Assembly: GCF_010727945.1 (NCBI RefSeq)
Contig: NZ_AP022569.1
Coordinates: forward strand, 2,356,001 to 2,420,000
Source: Mycobacterium cookii
GTDB taxonomy: Bacteria; Actinomycetota; Actinomycetes; Mycobacteriales; Mycobacteriaceae
DNA length: 64,000 nucleotides
Reading direction: 5' to 3'
Shown here: one piece after another, positions 35,828 through 43,987 of the stretch
How the letters are laid out: each line of letters opens with the position of its first letter
How positions within the stretch are numbered: position 1 is the stretch's first letter
Made by a program: the position numbers and the translations under genes
Notes under the pieces: model-generated
Database searches by the model: none
What the model was told of the DNA's origin: nothing
What the model saw: only the letters and a program-made list of their open reading frames with translations

Positions 35828-37065
35828 CACGTCAGGGGTAGTTCGTAAATTCCGTAGGCCAGGGCGTCGTGCTTGAACGGCAGCTGCTCTACGGGCACGG
35901 CGAGCTGCAACGTCGGGATACGCCGAAACAGCGTGTGCAGCACGATCTGCAACTCCATCCGGGCCAGTTGCTGCCCCACACACTGATGTCGCCCGTAGCC
36001 GAAGCCCACGTGCGGGTTGTCTTCCCGTCGCAGATCCAGCTGATCGGGATGCGGGTAGCGGCGAGGGTCCCAGTTGGCCGGCGGGACATCGAGAATGATG
36101 CCCTCGCCGGCTTTGATCACCTCGCCGGCGACCGCGATGTCCTCGACGGCCACCCGGCGCTGCCCGGTCTGAATGATGCTCAGGTAACGCATCAATTCCT
36201 CGACAGCAGTGGCGATTTCCTTCGGATCGTCGGTATCGCGCAGCAGCGCCAGCTGATCGGGATGCTCCAGTAGCGCGACAATGGCCAGGCTGATCATGTT
36301 CGCAGTGGTCTCGTGACCGGCGATCAGCACGCCGGTGGCCAACTGTGCCGCCTCGCGGACGCTGAGTTCCTCGGCGTTGACCCGCTCGGCCAGGTCGCCC
36401 ACCAAGTCCTCGGTCGGGTTCTCCATTTTGGCGCGAACGAGTTTGGCGATGTAGCGCGCCAGCGCGGTAGCGCCTTCGGCCGACTCCTCGGCCGTGGCGT
36501 AGCGGCCCATCCCTCTGGATGCCTGCTCCTGGAAGAACTCCGCGTCCGAATACGGCACGCCCAACAACTGACTGATTACCAGCGAGGGAACCGGAAGCGA
36601 CAGCGTCTCAACCAGATCGGCCGGCTTGGGGCCGGCGAGTATCGCGTCGATGTGGTCGTCGGTGATCTTCTGGACGGCCGGGCGCAGGCCCTCGACCCGC
36701 TTGAAGGTGAACGGTTTGGACAGCATGCGCCGAAACCTGGTGTGCTCCTCGGCATCCGAGGTGAACACCGAGCGGGGCCGCTTGTCGACGGTTGCCAGCA
36801 TGCCCTCGTTCCAGTGCGGATAACCCGGCCTGCGGTCGTCGACGCTCGCCCGCGAGTCGGCGAACAGCGAACGGATCGCGTCGTAGCCGGTGATCAGCCA
36901 CGGCGTGCTGCCGTCCCAAATCCGCACTCTGCTCAGCTGTTTGGCGGCGTTGAGCTCCAGCGCAACCGGTGCGGGCGCCAGCGGGCAGCTCGCCGCCCGG
37001 GCCATCGGGTAGTTCGGGATCTCGGCCGCGGCCTCAGCTGTGTCACCGGTCAGGGTGTCAGACAT
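35824..37065 (-). CDS. Cytochrome P450 (head of the minus-strand catabolic operon)
   Basis: 413 aa, soluble. I-helix AGHETTANM with the conserved acid/Thr pair, K-helix EELMR, heme Cys362 in [17 protein letters not shown]-terminal [16 protein letters not shown] resembles the CYP105/107-like actinobacterial class. It begins 10 nt after the TetR stop, and its own stop overlaps the SDR start. No ferredoxin gene is adjacent. The substrate is unknown; shared operon layout with 23716-31204 suggests parallel or linked pathways. Confidence 0.93.
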   Translation of the reverse strand: MSDTLTGDTAEAAAEIPNYPMARAASCPLAPAPVALELNAAKQLSRVRIWDGSTPWLITGYDAIRSLFADSRASVDDRRPGYPHWNEGMLATVDKRPRSVFTSDAEEHTRFRRMLSKPFTFKRVEGLRPAVQKITDDHIDAILAGPKPADLVETLSLPVPSLVISQLLGVPYSDAEFFQEQASRGMGRYATAEESAEGATALARYIAKLVRAKMENPTEDLVGDLAERVNAEELSVREAAQLATGVLIAGHETTANMISLAIVALLEHPDQLALLRDTDDPKEIATAVEELMRYLSIIQTGQRRVAVEDIAVAGEVIKAGEGIILDVPPANWDPRRYPHPDQLDLRREDNPHVGFGYGRHQCVGQQLARMELQIVLHTLFRRIPTLQLAVPVEQLPFKHDALAYGIYELPLTW

Positions 37066-37075
37066 ATCGCTCCTT

Positions 37076-37744
37076 CTACGAGGCGCGCACGACGATGCGG
37101 TGCACCGGTGCCCGCCATAGCCCGACGATCGCGTCGATCAGTCCTTCAGCCGCGATCGGCCAGCTGGATCGCGCCCGCGGACCGTGCTCGGCCAGTTGAC
37201 CTTCGTGCTCGGCGCAGGTGTGCATCAGCAGATTCCTCGCCATCACCATGCGTTCGAAGCGGACTCGCTTGGGCAGGTCGGGCAGGCAGCGGTTGATCCC
37301 GTCGATGGTCAGCACGAGCATCGGCGACCCGAGCGCGTCCTTGGTCACCACCTGCCGATAGGTGGGGTCAGCCATCGCCTGCGCGGCGAAGCGCGCATAC
37401 CAACTCGGAGTGCCCAGCGCGGTCAGGTGGTCGGTGAGCGGGCGCACCAGAGTTCCCACCCAGTCGCGCAACTCGGTCGAGCCCTCGATGCCGGCCAGCA
37501 TCTGTCCGCGCAATTCCTCGATGGGCAGCCGGTGTTTGCTCTCGATGGCGCGCAACAGATCAGTTCTGCTACCGAAGTGATAGCACGCTGCGGCATTATT
37601 GCCCTGGCCTGCTGCTTCGCTGATTTGCCGGTTCGACACCGCGTACATGCCGCGCTCGGCGAACAACCGTTCAGCTGCGGACAAAATCAATTCCCGGGTG
37701 CCGGTCGATCGCTCGTTGCGCAGGACTCTGGCTGCGGTCACCGA
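37076..37744 (-). CDS. TetR-family regulator of the minus-strand operon
   Basis: 222 aa if started at GTG 37744; ATG 37858 and 37942 are possible, but the codons between are AT-rich and look intergenic. HTH: TGTRELILSAAERLFAERGM, ISEAAGQGNNAAACYHFGSRTDLLRA. The NNAAxxYHFGS recognition-helix context is shared by several mycobacterial TetR proteins that control lipid or steroid genes. It is the first gene of the operon and is divergent from the GGDEF-EAL gene across about 263 nt. Confidence 0.82.
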   Translation of the reverse strand, partial: SVTAARVLRNERSTGTRELILSAAERLFAERGMYAVSNRQISEAAGQGNNAAACYHFGSRTDLLRAIESKHRLPIEELRGQMLAGIEGSTELRDWVGTLVRPLTDHLTALGTPSWYARFAAQAMADPTYRQVVTKDALGSPMLVLTIDGINRCLPDLPKRVRFERMVMARNLLMHTCAEHEGQLAEHGPRARSSWPIAAEGLIDAIVGLWRAPVHRIVVRAS

Positions 37745-37802
37745 CCCAGTGAACACCCGCGCGCGAGTTAAATCAAGCAGTTTATTTGGTGGTCCGCACT
37801 GG

Positions 37803-37815
37803 TCATTCGATGACG
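37803..37815. promoter_or_regulatory. Candidate palindromic operator before the TetR-P450 operon
   Basis: GTCAT-TCG-ATGAC, a perfect 5-bp-arm inverted repeat in the AT-rich 37745-38007 gap between the divergent TetR and GGDEF-EAL genes. Short, so chance is possible; nothing else in the gap is identifiable. Confidence 0.25.
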
Positions 37816-38007
37816 AAAATGTCCATTCGCGTGGGGGTGTCTTAACGGGAATCGTCATATCGTGTAGTCCGGCATCGGCCAAGCGCGGCGTATATACTTC
37901 CCGGACTGCTGCGCTCCAGTTTCGATACCGAATGACCGACACCTAACACTTCCAGGCCACAAATTCAGACGCGGCATCAGAGCTACGCCTCAACATCGGA
38001 GGAGACC

Positions 38008-39888
38008 TTGTCGCGCAACCTGGTCGCCCGCGTCGCCACCCGGCTGATGGAGACGACGGCGTCGACGGTTGCCGCGGTGAATGAACAGGTCCTTGCCGAA
38101 CTCGTCGAGGATCTCGATATAGACGCCGCATTCCTGCGCCACAACGACCACAAGGTCAGGGTGTCCAAGCTGGTCGCGTTCTGGCCGCCGCGGCGAGACG
38201 GCTCGGTCCCGGATTGGCTGACCGTCGCCCACTTCAGCAGCGCCGACCCGATCCTGTCGTTGTGCGAGAACGGCAAGAAGTTGACGGTTGTTCGACCGGA
38301 ACCGTCCGAGCCCACGTACGCACGCTGGGTCGCGGGCGCACAGGAGCGATGGGGCCTCGACGCCGCCAAGATTCCCTCGCCATCGGCAGCCGCAGCACCA
38401 TTGATCTCCGGGGGCGTCACCACCGGCCAGCTGATCTGCATGAAATTCCGGCGCAAGAAATGGCGCACCGACGAGCTGAACGTTATTCAGACGGTCGCAT
38501 CCCTGCTTGCGCAACTGCAGGCCCGCATCACGGCCGAAGAGAAACTTCGCAACCTCGCCGAGCACGACGATCTGACCGGTCTGCACAACCGCCGCGCACT
38601 GATCGCGCATCTGTCCGAACGGCTCGCCCCGGGTCGGCCCGGTCCGGTCCCGGTGCTCTACCTCGACCTCGATCGCCTCAAGTCGATCAACGACTACCTC
38701 GGCCACACCGCCGGTGACTGGTTCATCCGGACATTCGCCGAGCAACTTCGATTGAAGGCCGGCGCCAAGAGCTTGACCGCCCGACTCGGCGGCGACGAGT
38801 TCGTCGTCGTGCCTGATCGATCGATGTCGATCGAAACGGCGCAGAAGACCGGCGAGGAGTTGTGCACCGCTCTGCGTGATCGGATGACACTGGGCGGCCA
38901 CATGATCACCCGCACCGTCAGCGTGGGTGTCGCGGTCGGCATGCCGGGACGCGACACCACCAGCGACGTCCTTCATCGTGCGGACGAGGCCGTGCTGTCA
39001 GCAAAACGTGCCGGCGGCAACAGCGCCGCGGTGTCCAGCGACGACATGTCGCTGCAACGCCTGTTCCGCAATGACATCGAACTTCACCTGAGCGGCGAGA
39101 TCGACAACGACGCGCTGCTGCTGCACTATCTGCCCGAGGTCGACCTGTGGACCGGCGCGATCGTCGCCACCGAAGCGCTGGTGCGGTGGCGGCATCCGAC
39201 GTGGGGCCTGCTGCTACCGGAGTCGTTCATCGGCGTGGCTGAATCCGCCAATCTGGGCGGGGATTTGGGCAAATGGGTGATGCGTAAGGCCATCGCGGAA
39301 TTCAGCCGATGGCGTTCCCGCGGCGTCGGGCAGAACATCACGCTTCGCCTCAACGTGTCGCCGGGCCAATTGATCAGCCGAGGATTCGTGAGCAGCGTGG
39401 CCGAAACCATCGACGAATTCGGTATCGACGGAGGCTCGATATGTCTGGAAATCACCGAACGTGCTGTCGTACGCGACATCGACACCACCCGTAAAACCCT
39501 TGAGGCGTTGAAAGAAGTCGGCGTCCAAATCGCCATCGACGACTTCGGCACGGGTTACGCCGTTCTGTCGCACCTGAAATCGCTGCCGGTCGACACCCTC
39601 AAGATCGACACGTCCTTCGTTCGCGATCTCGGCACCAGCAGCCGCGATCTGGCGATTGTCCGCGCGATCATCGGTCTCGCCGAAGCGTTCGACCTGCAAC
39701 TGGTGGCCGAGGGCGTCGAAACCCCCGCGGCGGCCCTGACCCTGATGCGACACGGCTGCCACCGGGCGCAGGGCTACCTGCTGTCGCGCCCGCTGCCCGG
39801 CAATGCCATGGAGTCACTGTTGTCGTCGCGCTGGATGCCGATGCCCTTCCTGGCCGACAGCCAGGCCCTCACCTCGAGCACCATCTAA
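38008..39888 (+). CDS. GAF-GGDEF-EAL bifunctional c-di-GMP synthase/phosphodiesterase
   Basis: 626 aa from TTG 38008, preceded by a strong GGAGGAG ribosome-binding site 5 nt away. N-terminal GAF-like region (about 20-175), a GGDEF domain with intact LGGDEFVV (about residue 270), and an EAL domain with intact TEALVRWRHP (about 392) and DDFGTGYAVLSHL (about 510). Both catalytic signatures are present, so it can be bifunctional. It matches the size and layout of Rv1354c (623 aa) as I recall, which is also paired with a TetR gene. Cytoplasmic; no membrane helices. Confidence 0.93.
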   Translation: MSRNLVARVATRLMETTASTVAAVNEQVLAELVEDLDIDAAFLRHNDHKVRVSKLVAFWPPRRDGSVPDWLTVAHFSSADPILSLCENGKKLTVVRPEPSEPTYARWVAGAQERWGLDAAKIPSPSAAAAPLISGGVTTGQLICMKFRRKKWRTDELNVIQTVASLLAQLQARITAEEKLRNLAEHDDLTGLHNRRALIAHLSERLAPGRPGPVPVLYLDLDRLKSINDYLGHTAGDWFIRTFAEQLRLKAGAKSLTARLGGDEFVVVPDRSMSIETAQKTGEELCTALRDRMTLGGHMITRTVSVGVAVGMPGRDTTSDVLHRADEAVLSAKRAGGNSAAVSSDDMSLQRLFRNDIELHLSGEIDNDALLLHYLPEVDLWTGAIVATEALVRWRHPTWGLLLPESFIGVAESANLGGDLGKWVMRKAIAEFSRWRSRGVGQNITLRLNVSPGQLISRGFVSSVAETIDEFGIDGGSICLEITERAVVRDIDTTRKTLEALKEVGVQIAIDDFGTGYAVLSHLKSLPVDTLKIDTSFVRDLGTSSRDLAIVRAIIGLAEAFDLQLVAEGVETPAAALTLMRHGCHRAQGYLLSRPLPGNAMESLLSSRWMPMPFLADSQALTSSTI

Positions 39889-39907
39889 CCCAGATAGAGA
39901 TGCCATC

Positions 39908-40585
39908 ATGACCGAATCCACGGACAAGCGGTCCGACACGACTCGCGAGCACATTCTGCGAGCCGCCGCCCACCAATTCGCCCAGCGTCCGTACTACGCG
40001 GTCGGCCTCGACGACATCCTGTCGGATGCGCAATTGACCAAGGGCGCGATGTATTTTCACTTCCGCTCCAAGCACGCGCTCGCCTTGGCGATCGTCGACG
40101 AGCAGACCGCCAAATCGGCCAGCCAGATCAAAGACCTGCTCGCGCGGAAGCTGTCCGGGTTGGAGAGCCTCATCGACGTCACCTACCTGGTGGCCATCGA
40201 CGACATCACCCAGGACGTCACCAGGGCGGCTTTCAATCTTCTCGAGTCAGTGGGAAGAACCGAGAAATTGCAGGAACGCCTGCTCGGTGGCTGGATCGAA
40301 TTACTCGGAGAGATCGCCGAGCGCGGGATTCGCGAGGGAGACATCGTCGAACACGGGGATCCGCAGGACATCGGACGCCTGCTGGTGTCGATCTATATGG
40401 GTATGCGCCAGGCCAGCACGCTGGACGACCCGGTGGTTTTGCTGAGCGATTTCGAGAAGGCGTTCTCGACGGTGTTGCGGGCAATTGTGCAACCCGACCG
40501 CATGAGCTACTTCAACCAATTCCTCAAGCGGCGCACGGCGCTGGCGGTCAAGGCCATCAGCCCGCCGGCGACTCCCGGAACCTAG
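39908..40585 (+). CDS. TetR-family regulator paired with the c-di-GMP enzyme
   Basis: 225 aa from ATG 39908, 19 nt after the GGDEF-EAL stop, same strand. HTH: TTREHILRAAAHQFAQRPYYAV, LTKGAMYFHFRSKHALALAI, a TetR recognition helix of the KGxxYxHF type. Order and spacing resemble Rv1354c-Rv1353c, so the pair probably moved together. Its stop overlaps the convergent PAS gene by 4 nt. Confidence 0.9.
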   Translation: MTESTDKRSDTTREHILRAAAHQFAQRPYYAVGLDDILSDAQLTKGAMYFHFRSKHALALAIVDEQTAKSASQIKDLLARKLSGLESLIDVTYLVAIDDITQDVTRAAFNLLESVGRTEKLQERLLGGWIELLGEIAERGIREGDIVEHGDPQDIGRLLVSIYMGMRQASTLDDPVVLLSDFEKAFSTVLRAIVQPDRMSYFNQFLKRRTALAVKAISPPATPGT

Positions 40586-40944
40586 CGCTCGTCAAGCCAC
40601 AATTGCTCGGTCAGGTCCTGGAACGTGGCCAACGCGATGTCATCGTCGGCGCGAATCAACGCCGACCTGCTCATCAACGCGCGCACGCTCGACCCGTCCC
40701 GATGTGCCAACTCGACGACCTCGTTCGCCAGCGACTGAACAATCGACACCGCCGATTCAGCGGTGAGCGGCAGGTGGAAGATCTCCTCGAATTTCAACGA
40801 CAGCACGTCGTCTGGTGCGCGGCCGACCATGTCGGAGAATGCCGAATTGGCGAACACCAGTGCGCCGTCCTGCGCGATCGCGAGCACGGGGACCGGGATT
40901 CTTTCGAGCACGACGAGCGCGGGCAACTGCTTCAAAGTCGCCAT
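40582..40944 (-). CDS. Single PAS-domain protein
   Basis: 120 aa from ATG 40944, chosen for the very strong G-rich ribosome-binding site (GGGGGGGAG, 6 nt spacing). The whole protein is one PAS fold: PALVVLERIPVPVLAIAQDG, LVFANSAFSDMVGRAPDDV, and a C-terminal strand pattern with FQDLTEQLWLDER. No output domain, so it would act as a partner sensor, perhaps for the neighbouring c-di-GMP enzyme; that is inference. Confidence 0.8.
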   Translation of the reverse strand: MATLKQLPALVVLERIPVPVLAIAQDGALVFANSAFSDMVGRAPDDVLSLKFEEIFHLPLTAESAVSIVQSLANEVVELAHRDGSSVRALMSRSALIRADDDIALATFQDLTEQLWLDER

Positions 40945-41092
40945 CGGCGACTCCCCCCCGCGGCCGTTCCGTCGTCGCTCCACGTCCCGATTATGGTTCA
41001 TCGAGGCAGTCGCAGGTGAACTGATCGAGCAATAGTCCGGAAGTCCGAACTTCTTGTGAACGCAGGCGACCGATTCGCGGCATCGCTCTGGT

Positions 41093-41668
41093 CTATCGAG
41101 CGGTCGGCGCAATGATCCGCGAGGCCGCTTCGACGGCGGCCGCACGCCGCGATGCGACGACGGTCGGGTCAGCGGCGGCCTCAGGATGTGGATCGGGAAA
41201 TTGGGCCCACGCCAAGCCAATTCCGAACAGCAAGACCAGTAAGTCAGCCGGCGCCCACGACGAGTCGACTTTGCCCGCCGCTTGGGCGGCCTCGATCGTC
41301 GCGAGAGCGTGGTCCGGTGGCGCCTCGTCATCGAACGCCGGCGGTTCGATCGTCAGGCCCTCCAACCTCGCCCAGGTGAGCATTCGCAGGTGCTCGGGGT
41401 GACTGCGCGCCAAGTCATAGACGTCGCCGACAAACTCCGCTACCGCCTCGGGCCGCATACGAAACGCGGCAAAGTATCGCCGACCGTCCGCGGCGACGAC
41501 GTCCCGAAACAGCGTCGCCTTGTCGCCGAAATGCGCGTACAACCGCTCTTTGCTCGCCCGGGCGGCGGACGAGATCCGGTCGATGCGGGACCCCGCCAGT
41601 CCGTACTGAGCGAACTCGGCGCGGGCGGCGGCGAGGATCTCTTCGCGCAGCTCTGTCTTCGACCTCAC
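41093..41668 (-). CDS. TetR-family regulator divergent from an acyltransferase
   Basis: 191 aa from GTG 41668. HTH: LREEILAAARAEFAQYGLAGSRIDRI and ARASKERLYAHFGDKATLFRDV. The C-terminal half is TetR_C-like, ending PTVVASRRAAAVEAASRI. It is transcribed away from the acyltransferase gene, with a 14-bp perfect palindrome between them. Confidence 0.9.
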   Translation of the reverse strand: MRSKTELREEILAAARAEFAQYGLAGSRIDRISSAARASKERLYAHFGDKATLFRDVVAADGRRYFAAFRMRPEAVAEFVGDVYDLARSHPEHLRMLTWARLEGLTIEPPAFDDEAPPDHALATIEAAQAAGKVDSSWAPADLLVLLFGIGLAWAQFPDPHPEAAADPTVVASRRAAAVEAASRIIAPTAR

Positions 41669-41685
41669 AGCAGCATCGTAACCGA

Positions 41686-41699
41686 ACGAACTAGTTCGT
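41686..41699. promoter_or_regulatory. Perfect 14-bp palindrome, probable TetR operator
   Basis: ACGAACTAGTTCGT, fully self-complementary, 18 nt from the TetR start and 47 nt from the acyltransferase start. Size and placement suit a TetR dimer site controlling both genes. Confidence 0.6.
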
Positions 41700-41746
41700 C
41701 TGGTAGCGTGGTGCCACGTCGTCGAAATGTTGAGGGGAGCCGGCCT

Positions 41747-42694
41747 ATGCGACTACGACCGCCGGAAGGCAAGAAGACCGTGACCGCTGAGGACCTGGAC
41801 GCGATCATGAACCCGTCTCGTCGAGCGAAAGCGCTGAAACACCTGCTGGGCAATGTCAGCGACAACATCCATCCGCTGATCGAGCTGTATCGGCCCTACG
41901 TCGACGGGTTGACGAACCTGCCGCGCGACGGGCGGTTCCTCCTCGTCGGCAACCACACTCAGACCTTCCTGGAGGTGTACCTCACCTCGTACTACCTGCG
42001 GCGTGAACTGGGTGTGCGAGTCCGGCCATTGGCCGAGCGGGGTATGGGCGAGGCGCGTGGTCTTGCCAAAGACGTGATCGCGGCCTACGGCGGTGTGGTC
42101 GGTCACCCCGACACCGCGCGAGAACTGATGCGGCACAACCAAACCGTGCTGGTGTTTCCGGGCGGTGGCCGCGAGATCGCCAAGTTCAAAGGCGAGGAGT
42201 ACCAACTGCGCTGGGAGGGTCGCAGTGGGTTCGCGCGGGTGGCCATCGATAACGACTATCCGATTGTTCCCGTCGGGCTGGTCGGCGGCGATGACGTGTA
42301 CCAGAGCCTGTTTGCCCGCGACAGCAGGTGGGGCAAGTTGAGCCAATCGCTCAGTGAGCGGTTGTCCGGTCGCACCGACATGGCCATGCCACTGATGCGC
42401 GGTGTCGGCCCGACGCTCATCCCCCGCCCGCAGCGGATGTACCTGGCGTTCGGAGAACCGATCGACACCACCCGGCCGGGCAGCGCGAGCGCCGCGAGCT
42501 GGGTCGAGACGGTTCGAGAGAACACCCGACGGTCGCTGCAGGAAATTCTCGCCGACCTACAGGCGATCCGCGCCGACGATCCGTTCCGCAATCTCAATCC
42601 ACTGGCCTGGCCGAGCGCGGTTCAGCCGGCACACCTGAAACCTGTTGGCAAAAACCATGATTCGACCGAAGAACGCCAACCGCACCGCGGCTAG
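41747..42694 (+). CDS. Lysophospholipid/diacylglycerol acyltransferase-like protein
   Basis: 315 aa from ATG 41747 with a GAGGGGAG ribosome-binding site. PlsC-superfamily fold: VGNHTQTFLEVY at the catalytic-His block, FPGGGREIAKFKGE and LRWEGRSGFARVAID, PIVPVGLVGGDD. The FPGGGRE and W..R.GFARxA pattern is closest to TMEM68/plant esterase-like acyltransferases. The usual HxxxxD is not intact here, since the position five after His is Leu and a Glu follows. It probably makes storage or membrane lipid. Its stop overlaps the SMR gene by 4 nt (convergent). Confidence 0.8.
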   Translation: MRLRPPEGKKTVTAEDLDAIMNPSRRAKALKHLLGNVSDNIHPLIELYRPYVDGLTNLPRDGRFLLVGNHTQTFLEVYLTSYYLRRELGVRVRPLAERGMGEARGLAKDVIAAYGGVVGHPDTARELMRHNQTVLVFPGGGREIAKFKGEEYQLRWEGRSGFARVAIDNDYPIVPVGLVGGDDVYQSLFARDSRWGKLSQSLSERLSGRTDMAMPLMRGVGPTLIPRPQRMYLAFGEPIDTTRPGSASAASWVETVRENTRRSLQEILADLQAIRADDPFRNLNPLAWPSAVQPAHLKPVGKNHDSTEERQPHRG

Positions 42695-43005
42695 CTCACG
42701 AGCTTGAGTCCGACCACGGAACCCACCAAGAGCGCCAACAGCGCCACCCGAGCAAGCGATGCCGGCTCTGCGCCGGTGGCGATCCCCCACAGCGCGGTCA
42801 GGCTGGCGCCGATGCCCACCCACACCGCGTAGGCGGTCGCGGTCGGCAACGAGTTCATCGCTGCGGCCAGTCCGACCATGGAGACCGGCAGAGCGACCGC
42901 AAAAATCAGCGTGGGGATGCAGCGATGGAAGCCGTGGGATTCGCCCAACGCGATCGCCCACACCGATTCGAAAAAGCCGGCCAGCACGAGTATCAGCCAC
43001 GCCAC
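42691..43005 (-). CDS. SMR-family exporter, SugE/Gdx-like
   Basis: 104 aa from GTG 43005, four transmembrane helices. The first helix LVLAGFFESVWAIALGESHGF has the essential membrane Glu and matches SugE/Gdx guanidinium exporters more than EmrE, as does LPTATAYAVWVGIGA. The functional unit would be a dimer exporting guanidinium or cationic compounds. The start was chosen by the SD GGAGGAG, which is enclosed in a perfect 8-bp stem (43006-43035). Confidence 0.88.
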   Translation of the reverse strand: MAWLILVLAGFFESVWAIALGESHGFHRCIPTLIFAVALPVSMVGLAAAMNSLPTATAYAVWVGIGASLTALWGIATGAEPASLARVALLALLVGSVVGLKLVS

Positions 43006-43035
43006 GACAAGACCCTCCTCCGAGTCAGTCTTGTC
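43006..43035 (-). promoter_or_regulatory. RBS-enclosing hairpin of the SMR exporter
   Basis: GACAAGAC (minus 43035-43028), a 14-nt loop carrying GGAGGAGG, then GTCTTGTC (43013-43006), which directly abuts the GTG. The stem is a perfect 8 bp. As RNA it would limit access to the Shine-Dalgarno; as DNA it could be an inverted-repeat operator. Confidence 0.55.
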
Positions 43036-43140
43036 TGAGCGGGTACTGCTCCCTCGTCCGCCAACACCCACATGTGGAGTTGCGTATGCGACGGTACAAC
43101 AATGCTCTTGAGAATGCCCGGCACGACGGTTGGAGCGAGA

Positions 43141-43980
43141 ATGCCGCACCGCACGCTGCAGGCGTCGATCGACGACGTGGTGAACGCCGCGACGGATATC
43201 GACTGGGCAATCTCCATCCGAGATGCCACGGGTGATGCACTGGCCGGCCGCAACGCCGACCGCAGCATGGAGATCGCGAGCGTCGGCAAGCTGCTGATCC
43301 TCGTCGAGGTCGCACGGCAGTGTGACGCGGGGATGCTCAGCGGCGGCGAACTTCTCGCTCGAGACCCGACGCTGCTGATCGCCGACTCGGGCCTGTGGCA
43401 GCACCTACGCATCGATGAGCTGTCAGTGCATGACCTCTGCATCTTGGTGGCCAGCGTCAGCGACAACGTGGCGACCAATGTGCTTGTGAAGCGCATTGGC
43501 CTGCAACGGGTTCGGGAGCTGGGCGCGTCGCTGGGCTTGGCAGATACGGCGGTGCTCGACTACGTTCGACACCATCGCGGACCAGGCGACCCGGCGACAT
43601 TTTCGACCGGATCGGCATCGGAGTTGTCGAGCCTGATGAGCCGGATATCCGCGAAAGAGCTGGTATCGCAGGCAGTCTCGGTGACAGTGGGCGACTGGCT
43701 TGCGACGGGCGTCGATCTCTCCATGGTGGCGTCCGCATTCGGACTCGACCCACTGTCGCATGCGACGTCGAGCGGCGACTTCTTCCTGCGAAACAAGACA
43801 GGCAGCGATCCTGGGATCAGAGCCGACGTCGGGACTGTGGGGCACAACGGTTTCCGATTCTCATACGCCGTGATCGCCAACTGGGATACGTCAGACCGCA
43901 GCGCGACGGGCGCGGCACTGTCCGGCATGAGCGCGATGGGCAAAGCGCTGCGAGAGGCAATTGAGCACACAGTGCCGTGA
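43141..43980 (+). CDS. Class A beta-lactamase-like serine hydrolase
   Basis: 279 aa from ATG 43141; ATG 43105 or 43072 would add up to 23 residues. Class A motifs: SxxK in ASVGKLLI, SDN in VSDNVATN, and KTG in RNKTGSDPG. No signal peptide or lipobox is obvious. In the omega-loop region, where class A enzymes have ExxLN, this reads YVRHHRG, so the deacylating Glu166 is missing. That would impair lactam hydrolysis; an esterase or penicillin-binding role is possible. Confidence 0.82.
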   Translation: MPHRTLQASIDDVVNAATDIDWAISIRDATGDALAGRNADRSMEIASVGKLLILVEVARQCDAGMLSGGELLARDPTLLIADSGLWQHLRIDELSVHDLCILVASVSDNVATNVLVKRIGLQRVRELGASLGLADTAVLDYVRHHRGPGDPATFSTGSASELSSLMSRISAKELVSQAVSVTVGDWLATGVDLSMVASAFGLDPLSHATSSGDFFLRNKTGSDPGIRADVGTVGHNGFRFSYAVIANWDTSDRSATGAALSGMSAMGKALREAIEHTVP

Positions 43981-43987
43981 CGCGCCC

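Noticed and set aside
43006..43090. Guanidine-II (mini-ykkC) riboswitch before the SMR gene
   Set aside because: A GGACGAG occurs, but the flanking bases do not pair into the two ACGR hairpins the motif needs.
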